Positions 42,403 through 51,583 of a stretch of 64,000 bases of DNA are shown here, piece after piece. Both the position numbers and the translations under genes were made by a program. The notes beneath the pieces are model-generated. The model saw nothing but the letters and a program-made list of their open reading frames with translations. It did not search any database and had not been told where the DNA came from. The DNA is from Caldicellulosiruptor danielii (GTDB lineage Bacteria > Bacillota > Thermoanaerobacteria > Caldicellulosiruptorales > Caldicellulosiruptoraceae), in contig NZ_CP139957.1 in the NCBI RefSeq assembly GCF_034343125.1, forward strand, positions 1,792,001-1,856,000. The letters are read 5' to 3'. Every line of letters begins with the position of its first letter. Position 1 is the stretch's first letter.

Positions 42403-44160
42403 ATGCCATTTGACGGAATTGTTCTAAGTGCTCTTAAAAAAGAATTAATTTCGGAGCTTGTAGATGGCAAAGTTGAGAGAATATATCAGCCAAATCAGTT
42501 TGAGGTAAACCTTTATGTTTACAAATTTGGCAGTACAAAAAAACTCATTATCTCTGCAAATCCTTCTCTCCCAAGGATATACATTACAGAAAGACAAAAG
42601 AAAAACCCAGAAGTTGCTCCAAATTTCTGCATGATTTTGCGCAAGAACTTGCTTGGTGCAAGGCTTGTCGGAATTTATCAGCAAGGTTTAGAAAGAATTT
42701 TGAAGATAGAGTTTGAAACAAAAAGTGAGCTTGGTGACATAGAGACAAAGTATATTATATTTGAAATGATGGGAAGGCATAGCAATATATTCCTGGTAGA
42801 TTCCAACTACAAAATCATTGATGCTATAAAAAGGCTGTCGTTTGAAGACTCACCAAGACCAATTTTACCTGGAGTCAAATACACATTGCCGCCAGTTTTG
42901 ACAAAGAAAAATCCTATTGAAGTTTCGTTTGATGAATTTATATTATTTTTTAAATTCTCAAACAAAAGCCCAGAAAATATCTTGATTGACAATCTTTCTG
43001 GAATTAGTAAACAATTTGCTAATGAAGTTATCTTGCGTGCACAAGTTTTTGAAAAAAGTCTTGAGAATGAGGACATAATTAAAAGGATTTTTGATTCTTT
43101 AAAAGAATTATTATATTGTATAGTCGAAAAAGGGGAGATACTTCCAACACTCTATACTGAAAAAGGAAACGTTGTAGACTTTTATGCTATCGACTTGAAA
43201 TGTTACACTTCTTGCTCCAAAAAGTATTTTCCAAATCTAAATTCGTGTATAGACGAATACTATTTTAAAAAAGAACAATACACAGTATTTATTGAGAAAG
43301 GTCAACATCTTCAGAAAGTTATTGAACAAAACATAAAGAAGCTGAGCCAAAAATATGAGCAGAACATTCAAAAAATACAAGAAGCAAAAAGTGCTGAAGT
43401 TTACAAAAAATATGGCGACCTAATTTTAGCAAATCTTTACCAGCTCAGAGAAACAAATGAGGATTTTGTTGAAGTTATTGATTATTATAGTGAAGATTTG
43501 TCTGCTATAAAGATTCCACTTGATAAAGACAAAGATTTGAAACAGAATGCTGAAAGGTATTATAAACTTTACAATAAGCTCAAAAAAGCTGAAGAGTATG
43601 CTAAAAATGAAATTGCCGAAATTGAAAAAGAACTTGAATTTCTGCAAAGTTTAGAAGCACTGTTAGATAAAAGCCAAGAGATAGAAGACCTTTTGAGTAT
43701 TGAAGAAGAGTTAGAAAAAGAAGGCTACCTCAAAACTCATGCAGAAAATGCAGGCCAGCAAAAGAAAAAAGAAAATCAAAAATCAAAACCTCACCACTTT
43801 ATCAGTTCAGACGGATTTGATATATATGTTGGCAGAAACAACCTGCAGAATGATTTTCTCACCCTGAGATTTGCATCAAGCCATGACATCTGGCTTCACA
43901 CGCAAAAGATCCCCGGCTCTCATGTTATAATTCGAACAAACAACAAGGAAGTTCCGCAGACAACCTTGATTGAAGCTGCACTTCTTGCAAGCTACTTTAG
44001 CAAAGCCAAGCATTCAACAAAAGTGCCGGTTGACTATACATTTGTAAAGTATGTTAAAAAACCACCCAAAACCAAGCCAGGTTTTGTTATTTATGATAAT
44101 TTTAAGACTATCATTGTTAATTCGCCTGAAAATATTGATAACTTTAACAAAGTTGAGTAA
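42403..44160 (+). CDS. rqcH: Ribosome quality control protein RqcH (NFACT family)
   Basis: Binds obstructed 50S subunits and directs Ala-tailing of stalled chains; older names are fibronectin-binding protein FbpA/YloA. The 585 residues have the NFACT-N domain (MPFDGIVLSALKKELISELV, GKVERIYQPNQFEVNL), a helix-hairpin-helix region, a long coiled coil (about 290-455), and the NFACT-R domain with FISSDGFDIYVGRNNLQND, FASSHDIWLHTQKIPGSHVI and the C-terminal KYVKKPPKTKPGFVIYDN. Length is as expected. Confidence 0.94.
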   Translation: MPFDGIVLSALKKELISELVDGKVERIYQPNQFEVNLYVYKFGSTKKLIISANPSLPRIYITERQKKNPEVAPNFCMILRKNLLGARLVGIYQQGLERILKIEFETKSELGDIETKYIIFEMMGRHSNIFLVDSNYKIIDAIKRLSFEDSPRPILPGVKYTLPPVLTKKNPIEVSFDEFILFFKFSNKSPENILIDNLSGISKQFANEVILRAQVFEKSLENEDIIKRIFDSLKELLYCIVEKGEILPTLYTEKGNVVDFYAIDLKCYTSCSKKYFPNLNSCIDEYYFKKEQYTVFIEKGQHLQKVIEQNIKKLSQKYEQNIQKIQEAKSAEVYKKYGDLILANLYQLRETNEDFVEVIDYYSEDLSAIKIPLDKDKDLKQNAERYYKLYNKLKKAEEYAKNEIAEIEKELEFLQSLEALLDKSQEIEDLLSIEEELEKEGYLKTHAENAGQQKKKENQKSKPHHFISSDGFDIYVGRNNLQNDFLTLRFASSHDIWLHTQKIPGSHVIIRTNNKEVPQTTLIEAALLASYFSKAKHSTKVPVDYTFVKYVKKPPKTKPGFVIYDNFKTIIVNSPENIDNFNKVE

Positions 44161-44217
44161 CGGCTTCTATGTTTAACTATTGAAATAAACTAAAAATACG
44201 GACGGGAGGGATTTTGA

Positions 44218-45465
44218 ATGCCAAAAGAAGGTAACTGTGTGGTTGCGCAATCAGGGGGACCAACTGCTGTCATCAACGCATCGCTTCTGGGTGTTATTGA
44301 AGAAGCTATGAAACAGCACCCAATCCGTGCTATTTATGGTGCTAAAAATGGAATCATCGGTCTTATCGACGAAGAGCTTTATGACCTCAGAATGGAAGAT
44401 CCTGAAGAGCTAAAACTTTTAAAGACAACTCCATCATCTGCTTTAGGTTCTTGCAGGTATCAGCTCAAGCCTTTTGAACATGATGAAAAGGACTATATAA
44501 AGATTTTCAATGTATTTGAGGCACACAATATCCGCTACTTTTTCTATATAGGCGGAAACGACTCGATGGACACAGCTGACAAGCTCACACGATATGCGCA
44601 AAAAATTGGGTATGACATCTGCATAATCGGAATTCCAAAGACAATTGACAACGACCTTGTGCTGACAGACCACTGCCCGGGTTTTGGAAGTGCTGCAAAG
44701 TACATTGCAACATCTGTAATGGAAATTGCAAGAGACGCAGTGGTGTACCCAACAAACATTGTTACTATAATTGAAGTGATGGGAAGAAACGCTGGCTGGC
44801 TTGCAGCAGCATCTGCACTTGCGTCTAAAGATATAGGAGCACCAGATTTAATATACCTTCCTGAAGTTCCATTTTCAATTGACAAGTTTTTGGATGATGT
44901 AAGAAACATTCATAAAAAGACAGGTAAGATTACCATTGTGGTTTCAGAAGGTATAAAAGACAAAGAAGGAAAGTATATTGCTGATATGAGCCACAAGTTT
45001 GGAATAGACGCGTTTGGACATGTACAGCTTGGCGGAGCAGCATTTGTTTTAGAGAACATCATCCGCGAAGAAGTGGAAAAGAGAGTAAAATCAATTCAAT
45101 TCAACGTACTACAGCGAAGCGCTGCTCATATCATGTCCAAAACTGATGTTGAAGAAGCGTATATGGTTGGACGCATGGCAGTAAGGTACGCGGTTGAAGG
45201 CGCTTGTGGATACATGGTAGCAATAAAACGCGATAGTGACAATCCTTATTCAAGTTCAACAGAACTTGTTGAGCTGAACAAGGTTGCAAACGCTGAAAAG
45301 CTTGTTCCGCTTGCATGGATCTCACATGATGGCAACTATGTAAAAGAAGATATTCTAAATTATATCCAACCTCTCATTGAAGGTGAAGTTGAAGTCAAGT
45401 ACGAAAGAGGTCTTCCTCGATATGCAAAGCTCAGAAAGATAATGGTGCCAAAGAAGGTTGTATAA
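44218..45465 (+). CDS. pfp: 6-phosphofructokinase, probably pyrophosphate-dependent
   Basis: Glycolytic enzyme that phosphorylates fructose 6-phosphate. The 415-residue family-A protein has QSGGPTAVINASLLGVIEEA, IGGNDSMDTADKL (112-124) and GIPKTIDNDLVLTDHCPGFGSAAKY. Lys at the PKTIDND position (141) and GGND in place of GGDGS are the pattern linked to PPi rather than ATP use. Related thermophilic anaerobes use PPi-PFK. A strong ribosome binding site (GGGAGGG) precedes it. Confidence 0.9.
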   Translation: MPKEGNCVVAQSGGPTAVINASLLGVIEEAMKQHPIRAIYGAKNGIIGLIDEELYDLRMEDPEELKLLKTTPSSALGSCRYQLKPFEHDEKDYIKIFNVFEAHNIRYFFYIGGNDSMDTADKLTRYAQKIGYDICIIGIPKTIDNDLVLTDHCPGFGSAAKYIATSVMEIARDAVVYPTNIVTIIEVMGRNAGWLAAASALASKDIGAPDLIYLPEVPFSIDKFLDDVRNIHKKTGKITIVVSEGIKDKEGKYIADMSHKFGIDAFGHVQLGGAAFVLENIIREEVEKRVKSIQFNVLQRSAAHIMSKTDVEEAYMVGRMAVRYAVEGACGYMVAIKRDSDNPYSSSTELVELNKVANAEKLVPLAWISHDGNYVKEDILNYIQPLIEGEVEVKYERGLPRYAKLRKIMVPKKVV

Positions 45466-45478
45466 ACAAAACAAAAAA

Positions 45479-45510
45479 ACGGGAGCTGAATTTAAAAGTT
45501 TAGCTCCCGT
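45479..45510. terminator. Bidirectional terminator
   Basis: ACGGGAGCT / AGCTCCCGT stem with A flanks and T runs on both sides, between the convergent phosphofructokinase and clpC genes. Confidence 0.88.
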
Positions 45511-45527
45511 CTTAATTTTTTTAAATT

Positions 45528-48017
45528 TTACTGTGATTGAGCCATTTCAGATGAAGATGTGGACGCCTTTTCTTTTTTGACTATTACTGTATTTCCATCA
45601 ACATAGTCTACTATAAACTCATCGCCCTGTTTTATTTTCCCTTCCAAAATAGCCTCTGAAATCTTATCTTCTACCATGCTTTGAATTGCACGTTTTAGAG
45701 GTCTTGCACCAAACATAGGGTCAAATCCTTTTTTAGCAATTGCTTCAACTAAGGAGGTAGTAAACTCTGCATAGTATTCACTTGCCTTTATCCTCTCCTG
45801 CAAGTTTTTGAGCATTATTTCCACAATCTTTTTAACATCCTCTTCATCAAGCGGATGGAAGACTATAATCTCATCAATTCTGTTCAAAAACTCTGGCCTG
45901 AAAGTTTTTTTAAGCTCACCCATGACATTTTCTTTTATTTGTTCATATGTCTTTTGTTTTTCGTCCTCCGAAGTTGAAAATCCTAACTTTTTGGGGTTTG
46001 TAATAAGGTTTGCACCAATGTTAGATGTCATGATAATAACAGTGTTTCTAAAACTTACTGTTCTTCCCTGCGAGTCTGTGAGCCTTCCATCGTCAAGTAT
46101 CTGCAAAAGCAGGTTGAAAACATCAGGGTGCGCTTTTTCTATTTCATCAAACAGCACAACAGAGTAAGGTCTTCTTCTCACTTTTTCAGTAAGCTGACCA
46201 CCCTCTTCATACCCAACATAGCCTGGAGGCGAACCGATGAGCTTTGACACGTTGAACTTTTCCATATACTCCGACATGTCGATTCTTATCATAGCATCTT
46301 CTGTGCCAAACAGTGCCTCTGCCAAAGCCCTTGCAAGCTCCGTTTTACCAACACCAGTGGGTCCAAGGAAGATAAACGAACCAATTGGTCTTTTCGGGTC
46401 TTTAAGTCCAACTCTCCCTCGTCTTATAGCCCTTGCAACAGCTTTAACAGCCTCATCCTGACCAACAACGCGTCTGTGCAAAACCTCTTCAAGCTTTAAA
46501 AGTCTTTCAGACTCATCTTCGGTAAGTTTATTTACCGGAATTCCTGTCCAGCTTGATACAATGTATGCTATATCATCTTCTGTAACAAATGGCTGTGTCT
46601 TTTGCTGATCGTTTGTCCAAGAATTTTTGATCTTTTCAAGTTCCTGGCGAAGCTTCATTATTTCATCTCTTATCTTTGCAGCTTTTTCATACTCCTGAAG
46701 CCTAATAGCTTCTTCCTTTTCCTTCTCTAGTTTTTCAATCTTCTCTTCAAACTCCTTCACATGCGGTGGCAAAGTGTACATTCTGAGTCTCACTCTTGAT
46801 GCTGCCTCATCAATAAGGTCAATTGCTTTGTCCGGTAAATACCTGTCTGTTATATATTTCGTAGACAGCTCAACAGCAGCTTTTATAGCCTCATCTGTTA
46901 TCTTTACGCCATGATGAGCTTCGTATTTGTCTCTAAGACCTTTTAAAATCTGTATTGCTTCTTCAGGTGTTGGCTCACCAACCAAAATTGGCTGGAATCT
47001 TCGCTCAAGTGCAGCATCCTTTTCTATGTGTTTTCTGTACTCATCAAGAGTTGTTGCACCAATGACCTGTATCTCACCGCGTGCAAGAGCAGGTTTTAAA
47101 ATGTTTGACGCATCAATTGCACCCTCCGCTGCACCAGCACCAATTATAGTGTGCATCTCATCAATGAACAGGATAACATTTCCTGCTTTTCTAACCTCTT
47201 CCATGGCTTTTTTGAGCCTTTCTTCAAACTCTCCTCTGAATTTTGACCCTGCAACCATAGCAGAAAGGTCTAAAGCCACAACCCTTTTATTTCTCAAAAG
47301 TTCAGGAACATTTCCTTCTACAATCTTTTGTGCAAGCCCTTCAACAATAGCAGTCTTACCAACACCCGGCTCACCAATCAAGCACGGGTTGTTCTTTGTT
47401 CTTCTTGACAAAATCTGAATTACCCTTTCTATTTCCTTTTCACGGCCAATTACAGGGTCAATTTTGCCCTCGAGAGCAAGCTGGGTGAGGTCCCTACTAA
47501 ACTGGTTTAGTGTGGGAGTGTTTTGTGTTTGCAAATTAATTTGCTGCTGAGGAGATACACCACCAACATTTTTTGCATCCTCGTTCAAAAGTTTCATAAT
47601 CTCTTCAAAAAGTCTCTGCGGGTCAACACCAAGGTCCATCAAAATCCTGACAGCAACACTTTCGCCCTCTCTCATTATCGCAAGCAGTATATGTTCTGTG
47701 CTTATATAGCTGCTGCCAAGTCTTCTTGCTTCCATAAAGGCAATCTCAAACACTCTTTTTGTCCTCGGGGTAAAACCTGTTGGTGGCTGTGGAAGCTGAT
47801 AATCGCCCCTTCCAATCAGTTCTTCAATTTCATCAATCACCTTTTCTTCAGTGACACCTTGACTGTGTAAAACCCTTGCTGCAATGCCGCCACCTTCTCT
47901 TATAAGTCCCAAAAGCAAGTGCTCTGTTCCAACATAGTTATGGCCAAGCTCGGCAGCAGCCTGCTGCGCAAGCATTATTGCTTTCTCAGCTCTTTCTGTA
48001 AACCTTCCTTGAAACAT
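45528..48017 (-). CDS. clpC: ATP-dependent Clp protease ATP-binding subunit ClpC
   Basis: AAA+ unfoldase that feeds ClpP and, with McsB marking, clears damaged proteins. The 829 residues have two N-domain repeats ([39 protein letters not shown]), AAA-1 with [15 protein letters not shown], a UVR-containing middle region ([20 protein letters not shown]), and AAA-2 with [20 protein letters not shown] and [16 protein letters not shown]. Length is standard. It closes the ctsR-mcsA-mcsB-clpC operon. Confidence 0.97.
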   Translation of the reverse strand: MFQGRFTERAEKAIMLAQQAAAELGHNYVGTEHLLLGLIREGGGIAARVLHSQGVTEEKVIDEIEELIGRGDYQLPQPPTGFTPRTKRVFEIAFMEARRLGSSYISTEHILLAIMREGESVAVRILMDLGVDPQRLFEEIMKLLNEDAKNVGGVSPQQQINLQTQNTPTLNQFSRDLTQLALEGKIDPVIGREKEIERVIQILSRRTKNNPCLIGEPGVGKTAIVEGLAQKIVEGNVPELLRNKRVVALDLSAMVAGSKFRGEFEERLKKAMEEVRKAGNVILFIDEMHTIIGAGAAEGAIDASNILKPALARGEIQVIGATTLDEYRKHIEKDAALERRFQPILVGEPTPEEAIQILKGLRDKYEAHHGVKITDEAIKAAVELSTKYITDRYLPDKAIDLIDEAASRVRLRMYTLPPHVKEFEEKIEKLEKEKEEAIRLQEYEKAAKIRDEIMKLRQELEKIKNSWTNDQQKTQPFVTEDDIAYIVSSWTGIPVNKLTEDESERLLKLEEVLHRRVVGQDEAVKAVARAIRRGRVGLKDPKRPIGSFIFLGPTGVGKTELARALAEALFGTEDAMIRIDMSEYMEKFNVSKLIGSPPGYVGYEEGGQLTEKVRRRPYSVVLFDEIEKAHPDVFNLLLQILDDGRLTDSQGRTVSFRNTVIIMTSNIGANLITNPKKLGFSTSEDEKQKTYEQIKENVMGELKKTFRPEFLNRIDEIIVFHPLDEEDVKKIVEIMLKNLQERIKASEYYAEFTTSLVEAIAKKGFDPMFGARPLKRAIQSMVEDKISEAILEGKIKQGDEFIVDYVDGNTVIVKKEKASTSSSEMAQSQ

Positions 48018-48031
48018 ATTAATCTACCTCC

Positions 48032-49018
48032 CTATTCTAAAATTTTTCTTATGAGTTCTGCTCTTTTTATGTCTCTTTCTTCCGGTGTCATTTCCCTACC
48101 AAAGTAGTCTTGGATAATAGCAGGCTGAATTAAATTCAAAAGCACATCCATCTTGTCGATTGTTGTCTCCTTTATTATACCCATGCTGACACCCATTCTC
48201 ACATCAGATATGAGTTTTAAAGCTTCGTTTGAAGAGATATTCCTTGCATATTTCAAAATTCCATAAGCTCTATAGACCTTGTCTTCAACAAAAGCTCTGT
48301 TTTCGCTCAAAAGCCTCAATCTTGCTTGCTGTTCCTGCTCTATTATCTGGTTTGTAATTGAAATTACATTTGCTATAATGTCTTCTTCAGGCTGACCCAA
48401 TGTTATCTGATTGGAAACCTGATACAGGTTTCCTGCAGCCTCACTTCCCTCACCATAAAATCCCCGCACTGCAATCCCCAGTTTTGTTATTGTATCAATT
48501 ATTCCTTTCATATACCCAAGAAGCGTCAGAGCAGGAAGGTGAAGCATAAAAGATGCTCTCAAGCCTGTTCCAACATTCGTGGGACATGAAGTAAGATACC
48601 CCCAGGTTTCGTCATAGGCATAAGGAAGATGCTGTTCCAAAAAGTCGTCAATCCTGTTCGCATCTTCCCATGCCTTTTGTATCTCCTGCCCCCTGTAAAG
48701 AACCTGGATTCTAAGATGATCTTCTTCATTTATCATAATGCTGATATTCTCATTTTGGTCAATAGCTACAGCGCTTTTTATTTTTGACGATGCAAGTGCG
48801 GGTGATATCAAATGCTTTTCTATTAGCACCTGACGTTTTATAAGAGGCAGTTTTTTTATCTCAAAAAAGTCAAAGTGATACTGTTTGTTTTTTAAGATAA
48901 CATCCCTCACCCTATTTATAACATTTGAGGCATCATAGTCATTCATCTTTATGGTGAAAGGCACATCAGAAAGATTTCGTGCAAGCCTTATTCTGCTTGT
49001 AACAACAATATCATTCAT
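48032..49018 (-). CDS. mcsB: Protein arginine kinase McsB
   Basis: Phosphorylates arginine residues of proteins destined for ClpCP. The 328-residue phosphagen-kinase-like protein has VTSRIRLARNLSDVPF at the N-terminus, the catalytic Cys145 in WGYLTSCPTNVGTGLRASF, RGFYGEGSEAAGNLYQVSNQ and a C-terminal helical end. It is about 20 residues shorter at the N-terminus than Bacillus McsB; an in-frame TGA just upstream (the mcsA stop) rules out extension. Confidence 0.95.
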   Translation of the reverse strand: MNDIVVTSRIRLARNLSDVPFTIKMNDYDASNVINRVRDVILKNKQYHFDFFEIKKLPLIKRQVLIEKHLISPALASSKIKSAVAIDQNENISIMINEEDHLRIQVLYRGQEIQKAWEDANRIDDFLEQHLPYAYDETWGYLTSCPTNVGTGLRASFMLHLPALTLLGYMKGIIDTITKLGIAVRGFYGEGSEAAGNLYQVSNQITLGQPEEDIIANVISITNQIIEQEQQARLRLLSENRAFVEDKVYRAYGILKYARNISSNEALKLISDVRMGVSMGIIKETTIDKMDVLLNLIQPAIIQDYFGREMTPEERDIKRAELIRKILE

Positions 49019-49027
49019 CTTAATAAA

Positions 49028-49540
49028 TCACTCCCGTGAAAGCTTTTTTTCAAGCTCTCTTATTTTATCTCTTATTTTTGCAGCCTTTTCATACTCCTCA
49101 TTCTTTATAGCAACATTGAGTTCTATTTTGAGCCTGTCAATTTCTCTTTTTATTGCTATATCACCGCCCATCTTTGTAGGGATTTTACCAACATGTTTTG
49201 TGTTGCCGTGAATCCTGCGGAAAATGGGATAGAGCTTTTCTGAAAAGGAGCTGTAGCACATTGCACAGCCAAACCTGCCAGCTCTTCTGAACTCGTCAAA
49301 TGTCATCCCACAACCCTTGCATGTAAGAGCAATCTCGAAAGAGGGCTTTAGGACCTGCGTTCCAAAAGCTGGCTCCAATATTCCTGCCAAAAAGTTTGTT
49401 ACAGAAAACGGTGCATCGAACTCTAAATTGCCTTTTTGCTTTGCACAAACCTCGCAAAGATGCATCTCGGTCTTAACTCCGTTTATAATCTGGGTATAAT
49501 GTACAGTTGCTGGTCTTTTCCCACAATTTTCGCAAAGCAT
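49028..49540 (-). CDS. mcsA: McsA, zinc-binding activator of McsB
   Basis: Stress-sensing partner of McsB. The 170 residues have four CxxC pairs (MLCENCGKR, HLCEVCAKQ, LTCKGCGMTF, FGCAMCYSSF) that bind zinc, and a C-terminal UVR helix pair ([20 protein letters not shown]) like that of ClpC. The TGA stop is followed 9 bases later by the mcsB start. Confidence 0.95.
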   Translation of the reverse strand: MLCENCGKRPATVHYTQIINGVKTEMHLCEVCAKQKGNLEFDAPFSVTNFLAGILEPAFGTQVLKPSFEIALTCKGCGMTFDEFRRAGRFGCAMCYSSFSEKLYPIFRRIHGNTKHVGKIPTKMGGDIAIKREIDRLKIELNVAIKNEEYEKAAKIRDKIRELEKKLSRE

Positions 49541-49587
49541 GATATCTCACCGTCCTTTAAAAAGAAAAGCTTCTTCTCATTTAAATA

Positions 49588-50046
49588 TTACCCATTCATA
49601 AGAGAAATTATCATTGCTTTTAGAATTAACATTCTGAGCGTATCTTTCAATGGTTGATTCACCGGCAATGTTTTATCATTGAGCGCAGCTTTCATTATAT
49701 TTGCTTCTCTTTTTGATATCACACCATTTTCAAGTAAACACTCAACAATTTCGTTTGCCTGGTGTTGACTTACAGGTGAGTTTATATTGTTCAGAATATT
49801 TTCAAGCAAGTTAGAAGAATTTTCAAACTTAACTTTTACAATTCTAATAGACCCACCACCGCCTCGTTTACTTTCGATGTAATACCCTCTTTCAATAGTA
49901 AACCTGGTGGAAAGTACATAATTTATCTGCGATGGTGCACAGTTGAAAAAGTTTGCAAGTTCATTTCTCTGAATTTCAACCTCACCATCTTTTTTTTCAA
50001 TCAGGTCCTTTATAAACTCCTCAATGATGTCAGAAAGCCTTGGCAT
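49588..50046 (-). CDS. ctsR: Transcriptional repressor CtsR
   Basis: Class III heat-shock repressor, 152 residues. N-terminal winged helix: LSDIIEEFIKDLIEKKDGEV, NELANFFNCAPSQINYVLSTRF, and the DNA-contacting glycine-rich wing ESKRGGGGSIRIV. The C-terminal dimer domain has LLENGVISKREANIMKAAL. ATG 50046 is chosen; a longer frame to 50067 adds MKRGGIF with no good site. A CtsR box lies 33 bases upstream, so it represses its own operon. Confidence 0.95.
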   Translation of the reverse strand: MPRLSDIIEEFIKDLIEKKDGEVEIQRNELANFFNCAPSQINYVLSTRFTIERGYYIESKRGGGGSIRIVKVKFENSSNLLENILNNINSPVSQHQANEIVECLLENGVISKREANIMKAALNDKTLPVNQPLKDTLRMLILKAMIISLMNG

Positions 50047-50078
50047 AAAAATTCCACCCCGCTTCAACCTTAGCTGAC

Positions 50079-50095
50079 TTTGACTATCTTTGACC
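50079..50095 (-). promoter_or_regulatory. CtsR box
   Basis: GGTCAAA GAT AGTCAAA on the minus strand, a full match to the known CtsR heptad direct repeat. It lies about 10 bases downstream of the -10, where bound repressor would block transcription. Confidence 0.93.
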
Positions 50096-50105
50096 TTGCA
50101 AATAT

Positions 50106-50134
50106 ATTCTAATATATTTTTTTTGTAAATGCAA
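50106..50134 (-). promoter_or_regulatory. Promoter of the ctsR operon
   Basis: TTGCAT (50134-50129), 17 bases, TAGAAT (50111-50106). The CtsR box follows directly. Confidence 0.65.
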
Positions 50135-50145
50135 TATATTTTTTA

Positions 50146-50174
50146 TTGTTAAGATACAACAAATATATTATAAT
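50146..50174 (+). promoter_or_regulatory. Promoter of the polysaccharide deacetylase gene
   Basis: TTGTTA, 17 bases, TATAAT. Good vegetative promoter, so the frameshifted gene still appears to be transcribed. It is divergent from the ctsR promoter. Confidence 0.65.
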
Positions 50175-50214
50175 CATTTGTATAAAGTGCTCACCGGAAA
50201 GGAAGAAAACTAAC

Positions 50215-51119
50215 TTGAACTTCAAAAAGATAGTACTAATAGATTTTTCAATCATTGTAGCACTTTTTTTCTTTCTTTCCTCCATCCATATAAGTAAACA
50301 CCTTTTCTCAACTATAATTATCTTTAAACAAAACTATTTTCACATGCAAGAAGAGATGATTAAGAATTTTGAAAAGCCAAGACATTCACAAAATCAAAGA
50401 TTAGTCAAAAATAGTTCAAATGAAAATGATAGAGCTAAAAATAGTGTTGAAATGCTAAACAAAGATTCTCAGACCGAAAAACAAGCAAAATATGAAAAAA
50501 TCATTTATCTTACAATTGATGATGGACCATCAACTGTCACGCCTTTTATTCTTAAAACTCTAGAAAAGAGAATGTTAAAGCTACTTTCTTTGTTGTAGGG
50601 ATAAATTGCATAAAGTATCCTCAGAACTTAAAGGAAATCTATCAGAAAGGGCATTTGATAGGAAATCATTCATATTCACACAGATATAAAATCATATATA
50701 AAGATTTTAACCACTTTGTTGATGACTTCAAAAAGGCACAAGATACTATATACAAAATTGTAGGAATAAAACCCAAATACTATAGATTCCCTGGAGGGTC
50801 TCTCAGCAGAGTTACACCTCAAATTAAAAAGTTCCTTGACACAAACGGCATAATGTACATTGATTGGAATGCAATTACTGGCGACTCAACAAAAAATCAC
50901 GAAAATCTTACGCCCAATCAAATACTAAAAATTACAATTTCAACAGCTAATAAAAAAAATGAAGTCGTACTTCTGATGCATGACAGTCCATCTAAAAAGA
51001 ATGTAATAGAAGCACTGCCAAGTATAATCAGCACATTTAAAAAACAGGGATACAGATTTGAAACAATTGACAAGATGCAAAAACCCATTCAATTTAAAAC
51101 AAAAGCCGCATCACACTGA
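50215..51119 (+). pseudogene. Polysaccharide deacetylase (NodB family), interrupted by a frameshift
   Basis: Two adjacent frames together make one membrane-anchored deacetylase. The first, from a TTG at 50215, has an N-terminal helix (about 6-27), a polar linker and the first NodB motif IYLTIDDGPSTVTPFI. The second has the metal motif GNHSYSH and YYRFPGGSLSR, DWNAITGDS and VVLLMHDSPSKKN. Around 50564-50568 one missing A would change LEKRMLKLLSLL-stop into LEKENVKATFFVVGINCIKY, which exactly fills the conserved gap. Restored length is about 301 residues. It is either a sequencing error in an A run, a recent pseudogene or a low-efficiency -1 frameshift. Promoter and terminator are intact. Confidence 0.86.
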
Positions 51120-51129
51120 TGCGGCTTTT
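51101..51129. terminator. Bidirectional terminator
   Basis: Perfect 13-bp inverted repeat AAAAGCCGCATCA / TGATGCGGCTTTT with a 3-base loop; it contains the deacetylase stop codon. Confidence 0.92.
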
Positions 51130-51160
51130 AACTTGCCCACTTTATTTGAACCTGCAGTGG

Positions 51161-51457
51161 TTATCTTGCTGCCTTTATCTTGGAGAAACAATCACTGCAG
51201 TATATGGGTCTGTCATTCCTGGGCCTGAATGGAACCTTTGTCTCTTTTCCACATGCACTGCACACTGCATCGTAAAGTTCACGTCTTCTTTCTTGTCTAC
51301 CTTCTTTTCTTTGCATAGCCTTTCTCTGGTCTCTGCACTCTTTGCATCTTGTTGGTTCGTTCTTGAACCCTTTTTGTGCGTAGAATTCTTGTTCACCTGC
51401 TGTGAACACAAACTCTCTTCCACAATCCTTGCAAACTAATACCTTGTCTTGATACAT
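51161..51457 (-). CDS. Zinc-ribbon protein, function unknown
   Basis: A 98-residue basic protein with four CxxC pairs (Cys9/12, 38/41, 66/69, 87/90), so it probably binds two zinc ions. A charged helical stretch (RKEGRQERRRE) separates the ribbons. Such small proteins occur widely in clostridia and may bind nucleic acid or ribosomes. It has its own promoter. Confidence 0.85.
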   Translation of the reverse strand: MYQDKVLVCKDCGREFVFTAGEQEFYAQKGFKNEPTRCKECRDQRKAMQRKEGRQERRRELYDAVCSACGKETKVPFRPRNDRPIYCSDCFSKIKAAR

Positions 51458-51536
51458 TCTAAAATTCCCCTCACTTTATGGATTTAGATTTTTCTGACGC
51501 CCATTGTTCCTTTGCCGAACAACCAACGTCTTCTTA

Positions 51537-51565
51537 ATTATAACCCCATTTTAGCATTTTGTAAA
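51537..51565 (-). promoter_or_regulatory. Promoter of the zinc-ribbon gene
   Basis: TTTACA (51565-51560), 17 bases, TATAAT (51542-51537). The roughly 75-base leader that follows contains TTGTTC / GAACAA, a 6-bp hairpin. Confidence 0.68.
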
Positions 51566-51583
51566 TAGCAAATTAAAAATTTT

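Noticed and set aside
45131..45325. Antisense frames inside the phosphofructokinase and clpC genes
   Set aside because: They are shadows of strongly conserved coding sequence with no start signals.
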